Of a stretch of DNA of 64,000 bases, positions 1 to 13,100 are shown piece after piece (the first letter of the stretch is position 1; every line of letters starts with the position of its first letter). The translations under genes were made by a program, and so were the position numbers. The notes under the pieces were generated by a model. The model was given only the letters and a program-made list of their open reading frames with translations, had not been told where the DNA came from and did no database searches. Source of the stretch: Panopea generosa (taxonomy: Eukaryota; Mollusca; Bivalvia; Adapedonta; Hiatellidae); contig CM055895.1 of NCBI GenBank assembly GCA_029582155.1, forward strand, positions 48,756,057-48,820,056, given 5' to 3'.

Positions 1-204
1 ACGCATGTAAAGACCTTGGAAATTAATAATCCTGATTACATATACTACGACAGCTAGAAGACGAGATTACGACTGCTGGACAAAGTGAGAACACGATAAC
101 ACAGTACGACACAGTACGACGTTATGATAACACGACAATGGCAATGGAAGGGTATGTTGGAAGGGTGTGTTGGAAGGTTGTGTTGGAAGGGTGTGTTGCT
201 TACA
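1..204. other. Low-complexity intergenic sequence
   Basis: It contains short direct repeats such as acagtacgac (about 98-120) and four copies of tgttggaagg(g) (about 150-198). No gene is seen. Confidence 0.5.
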
Positions 205-640
205 AAGTCTCACTACACAGTTGAATTGTCTTCTTTGTTCTGTATAAAATAAAGTCTAGGATTTCCAAAAAGAGTTCTGATATTTACATACATTTTTATT
301 AAAGTACCCTTTTCATAGCTGGAATGTATTCCAACATAAAATGCACAATAACTTGTAGGTTGACTTGCTTGGTTTTTTTAAAGAGAGTACAGCGACACCC
401 TAAATTTTTTTTTAAAAAAAAGAAGCCCTCAAATGCTCATTAATACGAAACATTTTTTCAACACCAGTGATGTCTTATTGCAGTATATGCTATATCAGAT
501 TTTGCTCTACTCATCTGAAGCAAGAAATCACCACCCCTATGAACCATTTTGAAAATATTTAAAACCAAATTATATAGGACGTTTAAGTGTAAGAATCATG
601 TTACCGTGGTGGGAAAGGGAACTGCGTAGTTTGTAGTGCG
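205..640. repeat. Dispersed repeat, copy 1 of 2
   Basis: This stretch matches 20976-21400 in the same orientation, including gtctcactaca, aggatttccaa, cataaaatgcacaat and tactctactcatctg, at roughly 80% by eye. No coding capacity or terminal structure is recognised; it is probably a mobile-element fragment. Confidence 0.65.
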
Positions 641-2000
641 ATAATCAATATTGCGATTTCGACATCGTGGCGGCATTGCATTGCTTTATCGCGATAGTGG
701 CCTTGCACTATCGAACCGTCACCATAGTGTTGACGTACTATCAACATTGAGCGTCGCTTTACATCATCTTGTTGTCGTTATGTCACAATAATGGCTCGCT
801 TTCTCACCGTCTTGCTGTCATAAACTGGAACACTTACCATCGTGAATTCTCTTTGTCGTCATAAAATTGTCATGATCAGTATCACCATCATAGCCTCGAT
901 TTTGTCTTAAAATTATTGTCGTCAAATCGTAATATTACAGTCGTGACCTTGTTGCCGTATTGTTGTTACATAAGTATTGCAGTCGCAGTGATCATCGCAT
1001 TGTAAGTCATTGTATTCTACATTGATGAACCGATGATCCAACAGAACACCATATACATCTAATTTTAGTATAACTAATAAAGAAATGTCTTGAGCTTCTA
1101 TAACACTTCATACTTAATATTCAAATTATTTAAAACTCTATAAAATAAAAATTGTACTACATAGTAGTAGTACTTATACTGCTGCTGCAGCTGTTGCTGC
1201 TGATGCTACTTCTACTAATAACAATAATAATAATGATGATAATGATGATGTCGGGATAGGTGCTTGTTATTTTATTCGTATCCTCAAGTTCAGTCCTTTG
1301 GCTATTAATCACTGAAAAATATATTTATAATTATGACGTATGTATATTTTATGTAAAAGATACATATACATCTTGGTTATCAGTATATATTTGCGTCATA
1401 TAAACATAACTTGTCGGTGAAGACTGATGATGCGCCGTATTTGATCCAGTCTTTATACAGATAACGAGAAGTAACTCTGTTAATAACAAAATATAGACAA
1501 TCCCGAATTATTCCCCCTGCATTACGTGTATTACCTATTTTCTACAATATATAGATTATACATCACTTTTCTACGGTGTTCCGTCACCAACGTACTGTCA
1601 TGCCATTATAGCATCGCGCCTTTGTCATCGTGTCTTCCCTCTATCATGCGATACCATGACAACACGTTGACGAAAACAATTATGTTACATGTACGACAAT
1701 TGAGCGACGACATGGTGGTGATCGACCGATGACACTATGGTGATGGAGCGATGGTACGATGGCGATTGAGCGAAGGTACGATGGTGACGGAGCGATACAC
1801 AATGACGAAGACACGGTGCTACGATGGCACGAGTGCACGATGGTGATTGAGATAAGTCACGATGGTGACAGAGCGAAGGGACGAAGACGTCGTGCTGGAC
1901 TCACACCACTATTATCCCCCTTGAGTACTCCGGAGCTACAAATGAAGGGGGTAAAATTTAACTTTTGTTCTCTTTTTCTTCTTTTATCAGGGCTTTGTAA
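641..2000. repeat. Degenerate ACGATGG/CCATCGT-rich repeat region
   Basis: Many imperfect words of the type cgatggtg, catcgtg and gacgatgg occur (strongest at 1715-1890), with a trinucleotide patch (CTG/AAT/GAT) at 1185-1250. Related words recur at 2150-2240, 17080-17475 and 18036-18500. The small open frames here have no recognisable family. Confidence 0.5.
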
Positions 2001-2149
2001 TTTAAAACATTGCCATTGAAAATTTGATGCGGATACCAAATTTCTATGCAATTCTGTGTAATTTTAGAATTGTTGGTTCGAATCGCATCGTGGGCGAATA
2101 GTTGACATATTATTTTTTTCTGGAAATGGATAGTTATCACAAAACCCGG

Positions 2150-2240
2150 CATCGTTGTTTCGACTTTTCATCATCGCAGTTTCGACTTTTCACCATCGTA
2201 ATTTCGTTGCTTCGACTTCTCATCATTGTAGTTTCGTTGT
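2150..2240. repeat. Short minisatellite, unit tttcgacttttcaccatcgtag
   Basis: About four imperfect copies of a 20-22-bp unit, the same unit as the arrays at 17165-17475 and (inverted) 18036-18240. Confidence 0.6.
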
Positions 2241-2254
2241 TTTACTGTTTCGGC

Positions 2255-2737
2255 TTGACTTAATTTTCAAAATTTTTAACGATGGTTCCAACGAGACACC
2301 GTAATTTTGGTATTGTACTAATAGAAACACGATCTGATTGACCTTTCAAAGTTTTACCCAAACACTGGCATTGTATACACAAAATAAATTGTTTACTCGG
2401 TAGAAATACAAGGGGAATCCCATACTGTATATTAAATCCGGGTGTGTGTCTGGATGTGGATATTATATTTGACAAGTGATTTAATACCATTATAAATACT
2501 ACTAACAACAATAAACATTTTACCTCTTATACGATGTTGTATCGACTTAGTCCATAAACGGTTCGTTTCTAAATAATCAAAGGCTTTGCTAAAATCTATA
2601 AAACTACAATATATTTTCTTACCTGTATTAATCATATACAAAATTAGACCACGGAGAACAAACATATTATCAGTTGTACCCATACCCTTTCGAAAGCCTG
2701 TCTGTGCTTCAATATATACGTGATAATTTTCAGCCCA
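2255..2737 (-). mobile_element. LINE reverse-transcriptase fragment (decayed)
   Basis: The minus frame reads WAENYHVYIEAQTGFRKGMG, then TTDNMFVLRGLI and CSFIDFSKAFDYLETN. This is the non-LTR reverse-transcriptase finger/palm pattern (QTGFRKG...D..F.L; DF.KAFD). The catalytic YADD block is absent. The upstream end is cut at the MITE at 2738. Confidence 0.75.
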
Positions 2738-2987
2738 GGGGTGGTATTCACCAACCATTCTTAAGAATATTCTTAAACTTGAATTCAAGAATGAATTTTG
2801 AAAAACACACTTAGAGGCTATTGTTTGAGACCAAAATTTGTAAGCATATTAAGACACATAATTTATAGTCAAACCAACTCTCAAAATTATTTTATCTGTC
2901 ATGGGAAACTAGATATCTAAGGTTAAATTTGGATTTTCAAGCTCAAATCTAAGAATATTCTCAAGAACGGTTGGTGAATACGACCCC
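2738..2987. mobile_element. MITE with ~40-bp terminal inverted repeats
   Basis: The left end ggggtggtattcaccaacc and the right end ggttggtgaatacgacccc are inverted matches, and similarity continues through ttctt(a/g)agaatattctta. The 250-bp element has no coding capacity. It abuts the LINE fragment at 2737. No clear target-site duplication is seen, so the superfamily is left open. Confidence 0.75.
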
Positions 2988-3987
2988 AGGAATCTGAAAA
3001 TCTGCTGGAGTTTCTCGTTATAAACTTGAGCAATTATAGTTAAATCTTTCAAACATCGAAATCTTATTTTGTCTGACTGTTATACTTGCATGTAACTAAG
3101 TATATTAAGCGTTGAGCTTCATATACCATTAGGAGGCATGTTCCTTGCTAACTTAGGTATACAGTATCGTCAGTATGGTATCATGTTTACCATGCTGGCG
3201 ATAACAGCTAATTTCTAAATAGCACTTACTAAATAAACAGCACCAAGAACAAATATTCCTTGTTTAAAGTAAACAAACTAATATTTGATGACTTGTGGTC
3301 AATTTTATTGGACACGCCATATACGATTATTTTAATCACTTTATCCATATTTGACCCACACCAAAACAGGTAGAATTCAGAGTAAATGTGGTATTAGTCT
3401 ACCTTCGAAACATATAATCTGTTCATTATTTTCATTCAATTGTTGTATTAGGTTTATCTTTCCAAAGTTTATTTCTGAAATATCGTTATTTTTTGTTTGT
3501 TTCTTTGTATTTAAATGAAATCAACATAGCCACAACGTAACTCCAGTAGATTGTTAGATTTAAAGTACTACAGTTTTGGGCCATGTTGTACGTTCTGTAG
3601 TATGTCCTGGTCCAAAACGCCACTTTTAAATAGCGTCACATCTTTCAGGCCCCAACTTTAATAACAAATATCTACTTGACATTTTTCTCAACTAACATTT
3701 TTGAAATGCTGTAACTTCATTTACATTGATCATATTGCATTCTCTCCTTTGCAAATGAGAGAATATTTGTTATAACCTCAAATCCTCTAATATACATGCT
3801 TATTTAATTTGTAATAAAGTCAATATATATCGTGATATTTTTTAGTTGAGGAAAATCTCAGCTTGAAATCTTAAATAAAACAGGCTTTAGGTTTGAATAT
3901 ATCCAATACATATCTACATTGCCAAATGATCTAAACAATGTTTGCGCCCTCTACGAGTATACGGCCTTTGGTATACGCTGTTGTCAT
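2988..3987. other. 3' flank of gene A, no gene recognised
   Basis: AT-rich sequence with scattered minus-strand polyadenylation words (TTTATT on the plus strand near 3469). Nothing else is supported. Confidence 0.5.
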
Positions 3988-5275
3988 TTATTTCAGGTCG
4001 TATTTCAACAATCCAGACAAAGATCCTTCCTGTGTCCTCGACCCATATACACTCAGTGTTCCTGATTGTCCAGTTTCCACAATGCCTTCAAACACTGTGC
4101 CTTGTCTTTGTAACAAAGTTTTGCCGACCATGATCCTCTGAAGGGACGGCGATGAAAGGCGAAATTTCACCTGGCTGTTTCTCGGCAGCTTGTTTCGAAG
4201 TGGTTCTATCAGTTGACATTGATCAACTTGAAACTGCGTGTACGTCTCTGGAAACTCAAAGTCGCCATCGTCAACGCGGGAACATTTTAGTATGTACTGA
4301 AACAGAAACGCAAATGACCCTGAATCGGCTTCTCTTTTGCCGAACAACTTCAGATGAAATGTACCAGACATGTTTGGATGGACACGTAATTTGTACAGGC
4401 CGTGATCCATTCTACCAAATACACTTTGTCTTTTCTCAAACAAAGTATTTCCGTCTTTAATAAACAGTTTCGCTATGTAGTTAATCTTTGTACTGCTTTT
4501 AAATGTTAGTTCTACTTCATTTTCAACTTTTATCAGACCATAAGGATGTGATATGGCTTTCACTCCGAATTCATCCGCGGCTTTTTCACCCTGTAGATAC
4601 TCAAAGTCGGCGTCTTTAACCCCACTGCATCTGATATAATATTGAAAAAGTTCAGGAAATGGTCCTTCGTCAGTTGATTTCTTTCCAAATATTCGTAGGC
4701 GATATGTCCCTTCACTGGGGGGATGAACAAGGAGTTTGTACTTGTTCTTTTCAACTTTCCCCAGTGTTTTACGTTGTGTTTCCTTCAACATGTTTCCCTC
4801 TTTATAATACAACGTTGTGCTGAACTCGACACTGTACTTCCCATTTATTGCAAACTCCAGCTCAACTTCATTTTTCATGTTAATCACAGCGTCTGTATGC
4901 GATACAGGTCGAACTCCCAGCTTAAACGACTGAGAACAACATTTCAATGCTTTACTATACTGTTCTAGACTAATAGGTTTGTTAAGCAACTGCCATTTCT
5001 TGCTTCCTTCCATATCCCCATCTATGTAAGGGAAGTGATCTGTAACAAATTGTCGCGGATCTGTCAGGAAATAGTGATCATTAAATTTTTTCGTAAACAC
5101 GTCTTCACTCAGATGTCCAGCTCCCCATGTAGAATCTACCAGGTGCCATTTCCCATTAATCTCAACTGCATTCCATGCGTGATCAGTCGCCATGTTTGTT
5201 GTTATAGGTTGTTCAAGGGATCTACCATATCCTTTAGCATAGCCGGAGAGAGTTTTTACATTGATATTTGCTTGT
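3988..5275 (-). CDS. KY-like: Gene A exon 4 (His/Asp of the triad and C-terminal modules)
   Basis: The acceptor CTTTCAG precedes ACAAGCAAATATC, and the stop TAA is at 3990-3988. It encodes residues 127-555: the DHAWN and VDSTWG motifs, a PRQFVTDHFPY segment, two repeated beta-rich modules each ending in a LFQY(Y/I)..C pattern, and a final 80-residue module ending KYDLK. Open sequence continues upstream to 5331, but that extension is intronic: gene B breaks at the same place and the residues before Arg127 show no similarity. The sequence AATAAA overlaps the stop codon; another minus-strand AATAAA is near 3469-3474. Confidence 0.92.
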
Positions 5276-7056
5276 CTGAAAGTAGATAATGCGATTAAGC
5301 TAATTTTGAAATGATTAAAATAACGGAACATTATTTGCAGTTATTCTTGAATTTAGGTTATGTACAAATGGACTGAGAGACGACAAGCTTTGGGTCATGC
5401 AAAAAAGGATACAGACAGGGTTTGAATCATGTAAAAATGGATGGAAAGAAACAGTGCTTTCTAGCCGCGTAGAAAGCTGATAGATAGGAGATGCCTGCGT
5501 TCTTGTCGCACAGGTAGCTGACAGATGGGAGTTGCAAGCGTTCTGGTCGCACAGGTAACTGACAGATGGGTGATGCCAGCGTTCTGGTCGCACAGGAAGC
5601 TGACATATGGGGGATGTCAGCATTCTGGTCGCACAGGTAGCTGACAGATGAGAGATGCCAGTGTTCTGGTCGCACAGGTAGCTGACAGATTGGAGATGCC
5701 AGCGATCTGGTCGTACAGGTAGCTGACAGATGGGAGATGCCAGCGTTCTGGTCGCACAGGTAGCTGACAGATGGGAAAATAAGATGTATGTCGCGTAGTG
5801 AGCTGTCGGATTGGAGAATATGGTGTATTTCTCGTAGAAAGTCGATAAACGGAAAACGCCTGTAACATTAAATTTTGACCTCGTTGAATAATGACCCTAA
5901 GGGTCATTTTTCAATGTTGAAAATTGACCCGGTTCACATTTAAACATTAAATTCTGATCAAAACAGTCGTTGAAAACTGAACAGTGTTAAATTTTGATCA
6001 GACATGGGGTCCTTTTTTAACGTTTTGTTAAATATAAGCAAAACATCACATGACTGATGTCGCATGTTGCAACAATTAAAAATAAGCCCTGATAAGCTTT
6101 TCAATCGACATTAAATACACTACATCCATCTTTTATCCATTTATAACACACAAAAATGCCAGATACTGTTTTTATTTCAATTAATAAAATTTCCTTTTAA
6201 AGATTCATTAAACTTCCGAAATGTACACTTTTTGATTATTACAAAAATGATTGTAACTAAATGTGTTTATAGTATTGCTAAAAACATTTATGTTCACCCC
6301 ATAGTGACTGTAAGAAAGCGAGAAAATGAATAACTTCGACCAAAATGTGTATTTCTTAGGTGAGCGGATCGAACTTTTAACTTTTGTTTACATTTTTATA
6401 ATTCCGTAATGACTCGGTTGCTTTCCGACTGTACCTCCGCCGGTGTTCGGAAGTACACAAATGAATACTGCAGTGGTAGTGTGCGGATTAAGACCGTTAG
6501 ATAAGGGGTTCATTAACAAGTTTAGAAAAGTTATGGCTTCACTAATATTATGTATCGTTATTGGGTTTTCCTTTTTTAAAAAAATATATTAATGTCTGCA
6601 ATAAAACTGTATGGAACGTAGTACGCATTATATTATTTATACGTACTGGAAAACAATCAGTACGGTACACTAGTTTGGTCTAATAAATCTTGTTCAGGAT
6701 CCTCCCTTGCATATATGCGCGTGGTACTATCGTACGCGCTATTGCGTAACAAATCACTTCATCACAGTCAATATTGCCGTTTTGAGTAACTTAGCGTAAT
6801 TATAAGTATTTTGTAGGTAATAGATTCTTTAATGGGCGTAAGAGCACTTCAGTTATTGGGGAGAGGCAACCTGGGGTTAGTGTGTGGGACTAGTGTTCCT
6901 CTCACGCTGGTGGCGATAATACTACTCTACTTCTGCTTTTTGGATACTTGGAATCGCTCCGAAATATGAATGCTGAATTCTACTCATTTCTTAGAAAATA
7001 TGATTGCTATATACGCCAATGTTTGTTTGTTTTTTACTTTTAAGCGTTATTATTTG

Positions 7057-7103
<47 letters not shown>

Positions 7104-7130
7104 TCACTCACTCACTCACTCACTCACTCA

Positions 7131-7196
<66 letters not shown>

Positions 7197-10100
7197 TAGA
7201 TGTATTTTTAAAAGCAAATTTCCAACGAGTGTCTTAACTGAAAGTGTGACGCCGATGCCCGGGTAACAAAAAGATAGAGAAAGACGGAGACAGAGAGCTG
7301 ATGTAAGAATGCTTCATCGCATTCTTAACTTGTGAAACAATAACTCACTAACGAAAGGCCATTCCAACAAATACCATTCCGATACCACACCTGTTATCAC
7401 CAATGAAACAACGTATTTATAGCATACCAGCCATTTTTTTACCTGCCTCTGCGGACGCGACTTTAGTATTAAGATAGGATTTGATTTCCTGTTGGGTACT
7501 CTGTTCAAAGTGAAACAAGTCAATACAACGCAATATGGCGCAAGGTACCATCAAAATTGGATACATTCTGTATTTTACGCTTCATTTTACAATACGGTCT
7601 TCTCCTGGTCTTCTACGATTTTTTTTCTTAAAAGTCTGTTTATCTTAGTTTATCAAATCATTAAACTTGTTTTTATAAAAGGTCATTGTATTCTCTCTTA
7701 ACATTACAGTGATGTCAATTGGCGCTTTTGAACGATCGTAAGGGACCGTTTATCTTATAGAAAAGCAAGTGTCGGTGATCATCAAGACTACGAAAACTAT
7801 GCAGTCTATTTTAATACACAGGTTATCATTGTTCAGCGAATGTAAACAACTTCTATGTAAATAGATATAGGCAAACTTGTTATGACCTTCTTTTTTTTTA
7901 TTTGAAGGTGCCGACGGTACTTTTGTTGTTTATTTCAATTTTATTACAATTTTTAATATGCCATGACTGATGCAAGACTAGTCTTGTTATTTTCCCGCCC
8001 AGCTGCCAAATTATCTAATAGAAATTAATGAATGGTGAGTCCATTTTTATATAGGTTGGATACCGTTACCACAATTTCATTTACATAGTAACGGATTCGT
8101 TAGTCTTAGGGTATAATTAAATATATTTGGGGTAAAACGTTTAAAAGATACCCTTATATTAAGTATATAGGTTATCGTTGAAATGATGTTGAATGTGTCA
8201 TTATAATGGTGATTTACCTTCGATGAAAGTGGCTCGAACCGTTCATAAATTTCATTTTTTCTGAATATTTAAGAGCAAAGGTGTAGCAGCCGGGCCGGGA
8301 TGACTCCCTACCACAATGATTATGTCGGGTGAGGTTTGCGGAGTCAGCATATGCGTTGTCCCAACATGTATTTTGATTAAAAACTTAACGGCATAGCTGC
8401 AAGATACATAACACATGTTACATGTCCCCTTGAACACACATCGGTGTGGGTGGGTCATTAAATAACGGTCGGGGGTAAGTTTTCAATGTTAAAAATGGAT
8501 CACTCATCCGTTGAAAAGTGACCCATCAACATTTAATGTTACAGGCATAGTGCCACCATTGCAAAAAGGAAGTGCTTCCGTGGGGTAGTCGCATAATGGC
8601 GGTTGTAAATAATCCTCAATTCTTCTTCTTTAAAAATGCATTTTCCTTATTTTAATGCTCATTTTTTTATTTGAATGGGATTATTGATGTATTTTGAACA
8701 TTTTGATAGCATTGTCATGTTTGAATTGTGAATTTAGAAAAAAAAATGATGCTTGGAAATTGGGGTATGAATTCATGATTTCGGAAGTCTACTTTCACTT
8801 TGTCACCAGTGTACACACTGAGCAGGATAAAAATCACTTATATGACACATGACCCCTACTTTTCTCATCATATTTTGATAGTGCAGAGGTTGACAAACAG
8901 TAAAATGTAGGTTTCACTTCTTTCATTTGGGACCCTCTATGAATGACAAGCCTTCAAACTTTTATTATTTACTATAGAATAAAGAACAAAAATCAATGGT
9001 GGGGTTACACCTATAAGAGAGACTTGAGTGAAATGGGGGTGATTTTCCAAAATGTTAATTGTAGGTAAAATAACCTCTTTTTTACACTCTCATAGTATTA
9101 AATGACAAATTGGAGACATTTGCTTCATAAAAAAACACATTTTGGCAAGTGTATGCCTCAAATAAAGCATATATGTGCATATTTACATTGAAATTTCATG
9201 AAAAATCACACAATTTTGAAGATTTTTTATTTTGGATGATTTAAATGTGCAATTTTTAGCATGTACATTGTATTGAATAATGTATTTTTGGTAAGATAAT
9301 GTCTTCAGTGTATCATGAGACTATTTTGGTTTAAAAATTTTAATGGAATTAGGTAAAAAAAAATTTTTTTGGTAAAATTAGTCAAACACATCAAAATTGC
9401 ATGTCGGTCAACATCTCGCGCCTGTATATAATGATCATGTAAAAAGTGGTATTTTGACAAAAGTTTCAGTATTTAATGCCTGCAACTTGGCAGTATTACT
9501 TCAAATTGGTAGTACTTAGTAAAAATGAGGTAATTATGAAATTAAAAAAAAAAGAGTTTCCTTATATACAACGGTTTTCTGGTTGTGCATATCGTTTATA
9601 GACGGGCGATGTCGGCGTTCAAAGCACGCAGGTAGCTTGTAGCTTATAGACCGAAAATGTAGAATTAATGCTCAAAAGTGTATTTTATTTTAAATGTGTG
9701 TTTTAGGGTATAAAGTTTATACAACTCTGACATACGTTCTTTTGCATCAATGAATTAATAAGAAATTGAATATTTCTTATGAAGGGTGTCAAGTTTTCAT
9801 ACTATTATGATATAGTCGCAAGGATTACAAGTGGATATTGTGGTAGAATATTGAATGCTGCTATATAACCTTCAACACTCACAAGCAGATATTGTGGTAG
9901 AATATTTAATGCTGCTATATAACCTTCAACACTCACAAGTGGATATTGTGGTAGAATATTTAATGCTGCTATATAACTTTCAACACTCACAAGTGGATAT
10001 TGTGGTAGAATATTTATTGCTGCTATATAACCTTCAACACTGACAAGTGGATATTGTGGTAGAATATTTAATGCTGCTATATAACCTTCAACACTCACAA

Positions 10101-13100
10101 GTGGATATTGTGGTAGAATATTTAATGCTGCTATATAACCTTCAACACTGACAAGTGGATATTGTGGTAGAATATTTAATGCTGCTATATAACCTTCAAC
10201 ACTGACAAGTGGATATTGTGGTAGAATATTTAATGCTGCTATATAAACTTCAACACTGACAAGCGGATATTGTGGTAGAATATTTAATGCTGCTATATAA
10301 CCTTCAACACTCACAAGCGGATATTGTGGTAGAATATTTAATGCTGCTATATAACCTTCAACACTCACAAGCGGATATTGTGGTAGAATATTTAATGCTG
10401 CTATATAAACTTCAACACTGACAAGCGGATATTGTGGTAGAATATTTAATGCTGCTATATAACCTTCAACACTCACAAGCGGATATTGTGGTAGAATATG
10501 TAATGCTGCTATATAACCTTCAACACTCACAAGCGGATATTGTGGTAGAATATTTAATGCTGCTATATAACCTTCAACACTCACAAGCAGATATTGTGAT
10601 AGAATATTTAATGCTGCTATATAACCTTCAACACTCACAAGTGGATATTGTGGTAGAATATTTAATGCTGCTATATAACCTTCAACACTTACAAATGGAT
10701 AGTATAAGTAGCTTTTAAACTGGAGATGTCAAGGGTTCTGGTCGCTTAAGTAGCTGACAAACGAGATATGTCAGCACAGTAAGCTTATATACGGAAGAAT
10801 TCAGAATTCCGAGTAGACGAAGAAAAGTTGGTGCATGATAAATGAATGGGCGAAGAAAAGTCGGTATTAGGACCATAAAGGCATAAACAGAGGAGTAAGA
10901 CAGTTGTTTCTAGAAAATAGACACGGTATAGCTGGTTAGTTTCAGATTGAAAAATTCTAACATTACTCCATTACTCTTTAATGCTGTTTCTGGTAAACAA
11001 ATGCAACTGAACAATTGTTTTATATATGCGCGTAGAAAAAAACAAATTGGAATTGCGTCCTTATCGAGAATAGGTAATAGATACAATTTTAAACGGACGT
11101 GTTGTGTCGGGGATTCCTGGAATAACTTATGTACAGGTTGGTTACATGGATCTGCTAGAGTGTACGAATGCCAATATATACTTGGTATTATACAAGATAA
11201 GTGACGTAATTTTCGTCTTCCATTTATATTTAGGTTTAAATGTAAAAAAAATCTTATCTTATCTTTTAATATTTAACATCGTCTTTATTATGGAGATATA
11301 AAATGCGTAAATAACCATGGTAAAACATTTAATAGTTTACCGTCATGTGTAACAAAAACGATATTTAGTCTGGCAGTAGGGCACCTAGGTCAGTTTAGCA
11401 TCATTTCATTAAAATAAAATTTCTTATTGCCAACACGAAGATGAAAATATGTTAGGCAACCCTTTAAAACATCACTAAAAAAATCCGATCTTGACAACTA
11501 ATATACACACACATATTAATTAATTTGAATTTGATGTACAGTCAATACGAACCTAAACCGCTTTGTAAATATAAATCTTTACGAACAAGAGAAGTAAAAC
11601 TATTCAATTTTCTATTTTAAAAGCATGTTATACTGATGAATGCAATTTCTCTTACCTGCATAAAGTTTCCATCACATTTGCATACCCGGCACAAACAGAT
11701 TTCCCAGTTCTCATCACGGACTCGGCGTCGCAGGGAGAGCGTGCAGATCTTCCAAAGTATCCATCCGTATCATACCTGAATTGGCATTGAAATCTTATAT
11801 TTACTGTAGGTTTAAGTGTTGAACGATGTGGTTCATTAATACATTCCCCATAAGCTGTTAGTTCCTACAAAACTGTACACATGTATTGGTAAATAGTCCG
11901 TTGTTCTAGCCAAGAAATAACTAAATTTTGAACAGATGTAAGTTAGTTTGCCTTTATCATCTGCGACCTTTGCTTTTCCATTATCTTGTAACATAGCAAT
12001 GGTCGAATATGATCAAGACTTGTTTGATACCCACTTTCGCCGTTTAAGTGTAACTCTTCAATACTGAAGGCAGAAAAAGTTAGGGTTAGTGTTAGTTCCT
12101 ATTCAAATACCGAAAGACAATAAACAATTATCAAGCTACGTTCAGTCTGCTATCAGATACACAGAAATGGGTAATCATTTCATGATTTTGACCTTGTTTT
12201 TGTTCACAAACGTGCTATAACAGAAATGAAAAATGGTCGAATAAATCATTAAATTATATAAATAAAAGGTATTGGACGCCTCTAATCAATTAAATTCTGT
12301 TATCTGACCTGACGCTTTGATACGGACATATTTCCCTTGTGTTTTTTTTAACATTTCCCTTCCACGTAAAGGTCTATACATTATACATATATCATTTTAA
12401 TGAAGACTAGCGTGATACACAACACATAGACAAACAACTAAACACGCAAACACAGAAATGTTACGAGCTATACAGAACATAAAATGGCTTATTTGACTTA
12501 AGGATACTATTGCTAATCATCATGATACGTGTATATCGTTAATAGGATATATATGTTTTGCACCTGAAATATTAAAGACAAAATTTGACACCACGTCATC
12601 TAAGCAATTAGAAGTTTATAATATTCTGTATTCGTTTTTTTTAATATTAAACTGTGTAGCTCTTCCATATAAGAGGTTTAAAGGGTCAGGGTTAGTTTCA
12701 TCGAGACACGAATATCAAACAAATTTCATATCGTGTACAAAACTGATTTCCTTTTAATATCTTGTATTTCTTTTTAAAATGATAAGGTGATCATATAAGT
12801 TGGATATAATGTTATATATATATATATATATTTATATACAATTAGTGACATTTAACACGTAGTGTTTTAAATGACCTTCAAGTTGTTAATAAAACGTACT
12901 ACATTATATTGTGTAAAATTATTAAAATCATTTTCTCTTTACCTATATTGTAAATTATCATTTTATTGTATGCATAATCCCTCCATATAAGAGGAAATAA
13001 TTAATGAAATCAAGGTACATTTATCATAATAGAGCACATTACATTACAGACTACTATATTACGTGTGGTCGTTGCTTTTCATTTATCAGGTCATTTTAAC

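Noticed and set aside
4152-5289. Plus-strand frames opposite gene A exon 4
   Set aside because: Shadows of the real minus-strand exon.
5315-5907. Several ~100-aa minus frames with 'TRTLASPICQLPVRPE' repeats
   Set aside because: They are translations of the 41-bp minisatellite in intron 3.
6970-7266. 98-aa frame with His-Thr repeats
   Set aside because: Read-through of the CA/CACT microsatellite.
9805-10638. 277-aa repetitive minus frame (18-aa repeat) as a gene
   Set aside because: It is a 54-bp minisatellite inside a gene A intron; frames stay open on both strands only because 54 is divisible by 3.
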